Below the pieces are notes generated by a model. That model saw only the letters and a program-made list of their open reading frames with translations, ran no database searches and had not been told where the DNA came from. Shown piece by piece: positions 56,494 to 64,000 of a DNA stretch of 64,000 nucleotides; within the stretch, counting starts at the first letter, position 1, and each line of letters begins with the position of its first letter. Source of the stretch: Zanthoxylum bungeanum (taxonomy: Eukaryota > Streptophyta > Magnoliopsida > Sapindales > Rutaceae); NCBI GenBank assembly GCA_019454045.1, contig SKCR01036754.1, positions 124,001-188,000 of the forward strand, written 5' to 3'. The translations under genes and the position numbers were made by a program.

Positions 56494-57728
56494 GCAATGG
56501 CTAAAAGAATCCTAATGGATTTTAGCATGGCTACTGGTGAAAAAGTTTCCTCATAGTCAATCCCAGGACGTTGAGTGTAACCTTTCGCTACCAGTTGGGC
56601 CTTAAAGGTTTCCACCTTTCCATCGGGCCCTCGCTTCCTTTTGTAAACCCATTTACGACCAATAGGTTTAACTCATTCAGGAAGTTCAACTAAGTCCCAA
56701 AGTTGATTGGCATGCATTGAATCCATTTCAGATTTCATGGTTTCCTGCCATTTTCCCGAATCGATATCCAATATCACTTCTTTATACATAGTTGGATATG
56801 TTTCCTCCAAGAGGAGAACATCAAGGCTCACATCAGATGTTAAAAATAATCGTTCATGAGGCTTTGATATTCTATTCAACTTACGTAGAACTTGTGTTGT
56901 AGATCCTTCACATAGTTGGATCTCTGGTTCCATCTCGGGTTCTTTAATGTTGGGATCAAACTTATCAAGTTTAATCTCTCTACAATTCTCCCTTTCTCTC
57001 AAAAATTGCTTTTCAAGAAAAGTTGCAAAGCGAACAATAAATACATTTCGTTGCTCGGAATCATAGAATTGATATCCTATGGAATTATCAAGATATCCAA
57101 CGAACCTACATTTATATAATCTGGGTGTTAGTTTATCCCACTGCGTAATTCTAATGTATGCAGGACAACCCCAAATCTTTAAATGCTTAAGACTTAGATT
57201 TCTACCGAACCATATCTGATAGAGGGTCATATAAATAACTTTCGATGGAACCCTATTAAGTATGTAGGCAACAGTTTGTAAAGCGTAACCCCAAAGGTAA
57301 TAAGGATGATCTGTATAGCTCATCATTGTTCGCACCATATCCAATAAAGTACGATTTCTATGCTCAGACACTCCATTGTGTTGAGGTGTTCCTGGTGGGC
57401 TATATTGGGCGAGAATTCCATTCTCCCTTAAATAATTTATGACTTATTCACTCATGTATTCACCGCCTCGATCTGATCTAAGACACTTGATGAATTTACT
57501 GGTTCGTTTTTCTACTTTGTTTCGGAATATTTTGAACTTGTCAAATGTTTTCGACTTATGTTTCATCAGATAGACATATCCATATCTAGACTTGTCATCT
57601 GTGAAAGTCACAAAGTATATGGAACCATCATGAACGACATGATTTAATGGACCATACACATCGTTGTGTATTAGATCTAGTAAATCTCCAGCACGATGTC
57701 CAACACCTTGAAATGGGGCATTTTTCAT
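56494..57728 (-). pseudogene. Integrase and RT (5' part) of family-B copia
   Basis: 57728-57444 carries the integrase catalytic core (IHNDVYGPLNHVVHDGSIYF; LRSDRGGEYMSE), with D and D in place. One stop (about 57446) precedes YSPPGTPQHNGVSEHRNRTL, which holds the catalytic Glu region. The 232-residue frame 57371-56673 runs through WGYALQTVAYILNRVPSK and HLKIWGCPAYIRI to a linker and then WQETMKSEMDSMHANQLWDL at the start of RT. RT continues with [24 protein letters not shown] text to the insertion at 56489. With 46144-47409 this gives most of pol. The protein would integrate and copy the element. Confidence 0.9.
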
Positions 57729-57734
57729 CTTTCC

Positions 57735-57962
57735 TTAGATACATGACTCACAAATCGAATAAGAATCTAAGGTAAGATTTTCAATCAAACCATCATTTAC
57801 CAATTTGGATAGACGTCTATCACCTATGTGGCCCAATATCATATGCCATAATTCAGTATTATTTAGTTCAGACTTTCTACTTGTATTTTTCTCTATATTA
57901 AAGACATCTCTACATGTTTCCAAAATATAGTGACCGTTTGATAAAGAACATTCACATGTCAA
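57735..57962 (-). pseudogene. GAG_pre-integrase zinc domain of family-B copia
   Basis: The frame reads ELWHMILGHIGDRRLSKLV and ends in ICESCI, the H-H-C-C zinc site at the integrase N-terminus. A stop (57735-57737) separates it from the core, which otherwise reads on. Confidence 0.88.
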
Positions 57963-57968
57963 TAAATT

Positions 57969-58392
57969 TTATTTATCATATAAACATAAAGTTTCATCCT
58001 TAATGTTTATTTTATATCCCTTTTTATCTAATATAGGCAGCGATATTATTTGTCTGATAAGTGAGGGAACATAATAACAGTCATGCACATCTAATTTACA
58101 TCCATTTGGGAGATCTAGAACAATTGTTCCTAAGGCATTGACATCCAATGTCTCGCCATTGCCAACTCTAAGCTGGATCTCCAATTTATTCAACCTTCTT
58201 TTAACCCTCATTTCCTGTAGGGAATTACAAATATGAGTAGGACTGCCAGTGTCTAACACACATCCACTATTTGCATCTAAGGCTAATGAGATGTCAATAA
58301 TTGGAAAAATACAAAGCGTACCTGAGGGTCCTGCTTTAAGCTCTAGACAGTCCTTCTTTCGGTGTCCAGACTTCTTGCATTGTAGGCATTGA
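57969..58392 (-). pseudogene. Gag zinc knuckle and protease of family-B copia
   Basis: Just past the gag frame, the complement reads CLQCKKSGHRKKDC, a CX2CX4HX4C knuckle (about 58340-58390), in a frame shifted by one from gag. The protease follows with LDTGSPTHICNS (catalytic Asp in DTG), VGNGETLDVNALGTIVLDLP and CYYVPSLIRQIISLPIL, up to the stop at 57969-57971. Copia aspartic protease cuts the polyprotein. The gag/knuckle shift and the stop are the breaks. Confidence 0.88.
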
Positions 58393-59061
58393 TCACAAGT
58401 TACTTTCAGGTTTTGCGCCTTTGCGCTTCTTGGAGGTTTTCTTAGATATCTTATTCTTCTCCATCTTTATTTTCTTTGACTTCCCAGAAGCCTTTGAAGA
58501 GCCAGCTCCACTATGGAGATATAATGTGGGGTTGCATTTCTTCAAATCTTGCTCCACCGTGCGTAGCATGTTATGAAGTTCTTCGTATGTGGCTTGCATC
58601 GAATGTATATGGAAATTCAATACAAAGCCAGTATAAGAACCAGTCAAAGAAGACATAATCAAATTACGGCCTAGCCATTCATCAAACACAATGCCTTGTC
58701 GTTCCAGATATCGAATTTGGTCTATCAAGTTCAAAATATGAGTGCTGACAGCTCCTCCCTCCTTGAGTTCAGCGCGGAATAATTCCTTAGACCTTCGATA
58801 AAGTTCTATCTCTTGATTTGCCTCGAAAAACTCCTTGAGTGTTCGCATGATGCTCCAAGCATCCGGTACTTCAATATACTGTCTCAGCAAATCTGGAACC
58901 ATCAATCCCAAGATGTATGATTTCACCTTCAGGTTATCATCCTTCCATCTATCAAAAGTTTCTCGCTCTTCTGGAGTGGAGTTAAGATCGATATCAACAG
59001 ACAGTGGGTTGATAGAGACATAAGTCAACTTTTCATACTTGAAGACAAGGTGTATGTTCAT
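58393..59061 (-). CDS. Gag of family-B copia, 222 aa
   Basis: An open frame with copia gag (UBN2-type) features: DRWKDDNLKVKSYILG (about 38-53), PDAWSIMRTLKEFFEA (66-81), ELFRAELKEGGAVSTHILNL (93-112) and LTGSYTGFVLNFH (139-151), then a very basic Lys/Ser tail. It forms the virus-like particle and packages element RNA. It stops just before the zinc knuckle because of a one-base shift near 58400. The start at 59061 is the first ATG of this frame, but a few residues of the usual N-terminus (about 59062-59140, other frame) may be cut off by a stop. Confidence 0.85.
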   Translation of the reverse strand: MNIHLVFKYEKLTYVSINPLSVDIDLNSTPEERETFDRWKDDNLKVKSYILGLMVPDLLRQYIEVPDAWSIMRTLKEFFEANQEIELYRRSKELFRAELKEGGAVSTHILNLIDQIRYLERQGIVFDEWLGRNLIMSSLTGSYTGFVLNFHIHSMQATYEELHNMLRTVEQDLKKCNPTLYLHSGAGSSKASGKSKKIKMEKNKISKKTSKKRKGAKPESNL

Positions 59062-59892
59062 TTCCCATTCTAAATAATTCTCAGCTCATTTTAACTTATA
59101 GGAATCCAAAAGTTTCATCAATGGATTAGTGGAAGCCATCTACAAGACACCATTTTTGAGTAGTTCAAAATAATTTTCATTTCAAAAGTGATAACACTAA
59201 TTGATTAAGGAATTTTAAATCTATTAGTGCCCTCCCACTACTTTACGTAATTTCGTAATCTCCCTTAACGGAAAAATAGAAATTTGACTATCAAAATTTC
59301 ATAGCGGGAAGTGGATCCCATGAAATTTACTCCAGCCTCACACTAATGATGATATTGGCCTTTGTAAACTCATTAGGTAGACCTTTAAGGTCAATCACTT
59401 CATGTGACTCCTAGTTTGGTCCTGAACCATTTCTTATCCTCACACTAATGACGATATTAGATTAAGACGTGTTCTAGGTGTATACTTTTCAATGTGCACT
59501 AATGAGCTTCGTATGTACACCCTCACACTAATGACGATATTGGGTGACTATGTTAACTCATCATGCTACATCTAATGTTTTACCGGAGCGATATAAGTTC
59601 TGAGCACTTATACTCTCACACTAATGACGATATTGGATATAAGTAGTAAGAACTCATTCATCTCTGTATTTACAAGGCGGACCATCCAATAATGCTCCAA
59701 CATTATTAATACTACTACTTTATTAAAGTAATCACCTAATCACATGAGATTTATGACAATCAAGTCATTAACTTAATTAGGTCGAAATTTTAATTTAAAA
59801 CATGCAATTCATATAGAATATGTCTTATGCATAATTAAATTAAAATTACTATGGCATAGATTCAAAAACATGTGTTGTGTGGTTAAGCCTTT
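59062..59892 (-). other. 5' leader of family-B copia
   Basis: About 830 bp between PBS and gag. It holds four copies of a 22-bp motif (see the separate entry); no open frame of note. Confidence 0.7.
59336..59636 (-). repeat. CTCACACTAATGACGATATTGG motif, four copies in copia leader
   Basis: Copies start at 59336, 59438, 59521 and about 59614, spaced 80-105 bp, with one or two changes between them; the sequence between copies is unrelated. On the element strand it reads as CAATATCGTCATTAGTGTGA. Confidence 0.9.
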
Positions 59893-59905
59893 GCCACTGA
59901 TACTA
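59893..59905 (-). other. Primer-binding site of family-B copia
   Basis: The complement reads TAGTATCAGTGGC, a mutated form of TGGTATCAGAGC, three bases from the LTR end. Confidence 0.7.
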
Positions 59906-59908
59906 TTC

Positions 59909-62371
59909 TATTGGGGCAGTTGTGGAACCCCTAGGGTCGGATCGGTGCCCCGGACAGTGAAAATGGGTCTAAACCATAGATATCAAGTATGGGTGTAATT
60001 TTAAATCATTTAATGAAATACTATATTCCATTACGAGTGTATAGGAAAAAACCAGGACTGAATCGGAGTCCGGAAGCTCCAGAACGAAGCAAAACAAAAA
60101 AACAACGCGCGTCAAAGGCTTGAAGCGTGTGAAGTCCACGAGCTACAGTGCGCGCGCACGCACTGTAGCGCGACCTGAACCCCATTTATTTATTTTTATT
60201 TGTTTGCTTTTGATTTCAAAAGCACAGCTGTCTGGAAAATTTCCAAAGAGCTGATGCTATTAGGTCTATTACCCTAATAACTTCCGGTCTTCCCTAAACA
60301 CTTCAAAAATACTCAAAATTAATTTTTAATTTCAAAACCAACATAAACAAATGTTATAGAATGAAAATCAAGTTTTTCAAAATATCAAATATTTTTACAA
60401 AACATAAATTTATTCTAAATTACACAAACCAAATTAGAATCCCAATAAGAAAGATCTCGTGAACAATTCTAGGTCATCCAAAGGTGGTCAAATGATTCTA
60501 GAAGGGTAGCCATAACTCTAAGCTTTAATTTAGAGTTCCAAACTCTAATTAATTGTTCCATGTCCAACATGAACATCTTTGACCTAATTACAAGCATGTT
60601 TTGTTTATAATTCTAAAGTATCCAAACACAATTTATTAGCCTTATTTCGAGATTAAGATATGTGATCATGCATCTAATACACAAATAAATATAGCTTAGG
60701 AGAAGATCAAACATTACCTAGTAAGCTTGATGCAAGATCCAATCTACTTCTCCTTTGTTAAAATTGTCGGAGAACCTCCAAGGTGTGCAAGCTCGACTTC
60801 AAGATCCAATCTCGATTTCCAACGCAAGCTTCACTTCACTTCAAGATCTAATCTTGATTTCTCCTTTATAAAATATTTTAGAGACCTCACAAGATTCTCT
60901 AAGCACTTCTATAACTTAGACTAATTTCTCTAAAGAATTTCTTGTATTTTTACTTGTAATTAAAACCTTCCTAAAGCTTGCTATTTATAGCAAAACTTAG
61001 GCAATTTTTAATTAATAAAAGTTGTAATCAACTTTTAAGTGGGCTTAATCTAATTTGTCCAAATATGTATAATTTGGTGTGACTAATCTCCATTGTCTCC
61101 CACTTTAATTTAATCCAATTAAATCAAGCCAAGGATTAGGAAATGGATTAGTTAAATGTTTGCCACCTTGATTTAATCCAATTAAATCAAGCCAAAACCA
61201 TATATTATTGCATACTTACAATTACCATAATATCCTCAAATGGTAGAGATAATTATGATTTTACAATTAAGCCCTTGTGTAATTATTGAATTAATCCAAT
61301 TAGGTCAAAGTAAATAATCAATATTATCCAATAACACATGATTATCTTGATTATCTTAGTTGATAATTATAATATCGAATATTATCTATTATTAAAATTA
61401 ATCGGCTACCCAAGTGCTCAATGAGTACACTTCATATTGGGACTCTCTAAGTTCAGACACGTTCGTCATATAAGCCTAGCTAATATGTACGCAATTCAGC
61501 CACCTCCGAATTCACGAAGAATGAGAACGACCTTTCTAAACTATACAAGTCGAGGTCATCACATATGTTTAACAATCCCTCCGTCGTAAGGTATCCGAGT
61601 TGTGCTTAGGAAACATAGAATATACCGTCAAGTTTCTGAGGTGCACATCTCATGTCGACATGTCCACGATTCTTTACAACTGATGTGATCCACCCTAGGT
61701 GATCGGCTTTGGTCAAAGTCTTTAAGAATCATGACTTTACTCACATGGATACCTAAACCCCTTATGGTACACATACGGGCCGACAGATCCTATCTTGCTT
61801 CGCACTTGATTACTGAGTGCATCGGTCCATACCCAACGAACATCTAGAGTCCAGACTATGAAAGGTTTCTGACATACATGGCATCAAAGTTTGGAGGATC
61901 TCACACAAAATCAATGATATCCTATAGTCAAAGGATTACAAATGCTAATCGACTCGAAGAGATTCCTATTGACAGTGGTGTGTACTTCCAACTATTAGGA
62001 ATCACCTATGAGTCATTCAATATTTACTCCAATTAATACCCATATGTCTATACGAGTTTCCAAAACTCATGGTACATCGCGTTAAACCATTGGAACTCTA
62101 ATTCCAATATACAACATGTGCTAGTCTTATAGGTTATAGGAATTCGACCGTATTCCAAAACCAACGACTAGGAATATTTAGTTTAAGAATAGTTTACACC
62201 TAATGTCAAGACTATTCTAAGGTCGATGTCATTCTTAGCATATCTATACATCAATTTAATACGCATAATGACAATGCCATTAATAAGGTATGAAATGAAA
62301 AATATAGTTATTTTATTAATAAATAATAAAATGTACAAATCTGATTGGCACTCGAAGCACCAACTCCATCA
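59909..62371 (-). repeat. 5' LTR of family-B copia
   Basis: 2,463 bp, matching 43592-46130. The TATA box is the complement of 60982-60989. A 10-bp inverted repeat GCTACAGTGC/GCACTGTAGC lies at 60142-60169. The outermost base pair at the left end is mutated (TATTGGGG for TGTTGGGG). Confidence 0.92.
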
Positions 62372-62456
62372 CTATGTTATGTACGTGACTTGATATTAGT
62401 CACTCAGTTTGTGTAACAAGTAGATATCAGTCGAATCCAGATAACGACCATTGGAT
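62372..62456 (+). pseudogene. Outer family-A copia, RNase H linker fragment
   Basis: 85 bp continuing the pol frame cut at 43591: readable as the copia linker MLC-RDLI and then TSRYQSNPDNDHW-like text. It joins directly to the LTR, so the rest of RNase H and the polypurine tract are deleted. Confidence 0.8.
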
Positions 62457-64000
62457 TGTTGGACAATTATGACCTATAGCGTCACTATTTGTAAAAGACA
62501 TTGTGGTTTTTGAACAAATTAACTATGTGACAATGGAAATTGCTATTTTATCATTTTGTAATTAGATTACTTGAATATATAAATGATAAAAGTCATTATG
62601 ATTAGTTCCAGATTATAATATATGAGACAATATCAATCCACAAAGGTTTAATCATTAAATATCCATAGTCGTAGTATTATCGAGACTGGACATCGATAAT
62701 GCAGAATAGACTGGTATTGCACTTGTGCGTGTTATGGAAGAGTAACAATATAGTTCTCATATATTTAAGTATTTGATACTTATGCAAATGTGATAGGAGG
62801 TTGTGTTTGCCGATGGTACGAAAACAGCTTCACTCTGGATAAACCCTCGGAATCCCATTGGTAGTATGACTATGTGTCCATGGGAATCCGCATCAGGGTA
62901 GGTGTATTTGGTGTTAACCTGAGACTTGCATCACTAATACTTGCGACAATCAATATACTTTGGTTTTGGTCGTCCGGGGCTTTAACAAGTTTTGTATACG
63001 CCTCTTCTGGGTATATTGAGAATCGTAGTGTATTGGGTGTGATGTCAAGATGGAAGTATCACTTCAGTCATATGGAGATGATGATCACGTAGGATATAGA
63101 ACTGGTTCTCTATTATGTTGCAACTATCGGGATAATAAGACAAGGTCATGATTATCTGATTATAGAGACTAGTTGCTTGTGATCCGATATATGCTTCGTA
63201 CGGGGCATACACTATTCCAGCCCTAGGGCTTGCATGTGACATCAGATACTGGATCGCAATACGCAATACTATGTATACTATGCCTATTATAGATTATATA
63301 TTCCTTAAAGAATATTTCTGGAGAATTGGGTAGGCACGGTGCTTTGCTAGAAGCCAACCATGTCTTGTAAATCGGTAAAAATGTGGTACCGGGTACGCAC
63401 GTATTCGGATAGTTCGACAACCAGATTTACTGCCAACATATCCAGAGATCTCATGGGTCACTTCCCGAAGATTCACCGATGATGTATGACTCGAACATAA
63501 TTAATCTATGATTAATTACGGCGAGAATTTATCTGGGATAAAATTCAATTAAAAGAGAGAGAACGATTAATTTGGAATTAATCGATTAAAATAATATATT
63601 CGATATATTAAATGAAATTAGATTTCATATCGAAATTAAAATTGGATTTTAATTCCGGCGAACGAATTAATTTAGAATTAATTTGCGAGCGACTTTAATA
63701 GTAATTTTGCTAGGCATAATTATTTAATTAAATTTGATTTAATTAAGTCGCAACGAAAAATTCGTTAATTCGGAATTAACGAACCTGAGCCCGGAATATG
63801 TTTGCGGCCCCACTCAGATTTTGAATTAAAGTGGGGCCCACAAGTCACATCACAACTTACATCACTTGTCCATCAAGTGTCAAAGTTGAGTGATGGGAGT
63901 GGTTGGTGACATTAAATGCAATTTTCCCTCCAAACATTTGCTTTAGCTTTTTGGAAAATCATATACAAATTTGAGAGACTTTTTGGTATTAGGTTTTTTA
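62457..64000 (+). repeat. 3' LTR of outer family-A copia (runs off window)
   Basis: Starts TGTTGGACAATTATGAC and follows the A' LTRs (ATTGCTATTTTATCATT; TACGCCTCTTCTGGGTATATTG) but is more diverged from them than they are from each other. The 3' end is outside the window. Confidence 0.88.

Larger units (their letters stand above)
43592..62371 (-). mobile_element. Family-B copia retrotransposon, near-complete, with nested element
   Basis: A minus-strand element with both LTRs (5' LTR 59909-62371; 3' LTR 43592-46130), an initiator-Met-like PBS, gag, zinc knuckle, protease, integrase, RT, RNase H and a polypurine tract. Without the 9,079-bp insertion (47415-56493 with one target copy) it is about 9.7 kb. 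Coding frames need only a few corrections, so it is younger than elements A and G. It inserted into the outer family-A copia. Confidence 0.92.

Overview
The window looks like gene-poor, retrotransposon-packed nuclear heterochromatin of a flowering plant, probably a eudicot. The evidence is an AT-rich background, long LTRs with plant-type ends, primer-binding sites for plant tRNAs (initiator Met, Asp, and an Ogre-type site), Ty1/copia, Ty3/Athila-like and Ty3/Tat-Ogre-like elements, a tRNA-type SINE, a hAT transposon, and almost no intact coding sequence. No tRNA, rRNA, CRISPR array or intact single-copy host gene was recognised. The species cannot be read from the sequence.

Layout. 1-3047: old AT-rich retroelement debris ending in an LTR terminus. 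3048-4751: 3' tail and LTR of an Athila-like Ty3 element. 4752-8697: 5'-truncated minus-strand copia element. 8698-9082: minus-strand LTR scrap. 9256-9418: SINE with 13-bp target duplications. 9480-10401: apparently low-copy sequence. 10402-25471 is a four-level nest. The outer layer is a TRIM-like element with short LTRs. Inside it is a 2.56-kb copia solo LTR. Inside that is an Ogre/Tat-like element of about 8.2 kb (CTTAG target duplication). Inside that is a 3.0-kb hAT transposon with 8-bp target duplications. 25472-26231 is another low-copy-looking stretch.

26232-38189 is a 5'-truncated copia (family B) split by a 7.8-kb non-autonomous Athila-like element (27787-35592). That element carries its own gag-derived ORF and an intronless full-length copy of a plant LOG gene (cytokinin riboside 5'-monophosphate phosphoribohydrolase), which has two frameshifts. 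Its LTR promoter carries four CACGTG G-boxes, three of them in the ABRE-like context CACGTGTC, just upstream of a TATA box. This gene-carrying element is the most interesting object in the window.

38190-42055 is the 5' end of a minus-strand Ty3 (chromovirus-like) element: leader, PBS and a 2.8-kb LTR. 42056-64000 is a three-level copia nest. A plus-strand family-A copia is split by an 18.8-kb minus-strand interval (family B, 43592-62371). That interval is itself split by a second family-A copia (47415-56488, perfect ATGCA target duplication). Family B still shows gag, zinc knuckle, protease, integrase, RT with YVDD, and RNase H, with a few breaks.

Nearly all long reading frames belong to mobile elements. 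The genes do not form a host pathway. The structure instead records successive insertions, which can be ordered from target-site duplications and from pol frames that read across insertion points. All similarity statements are by eye.
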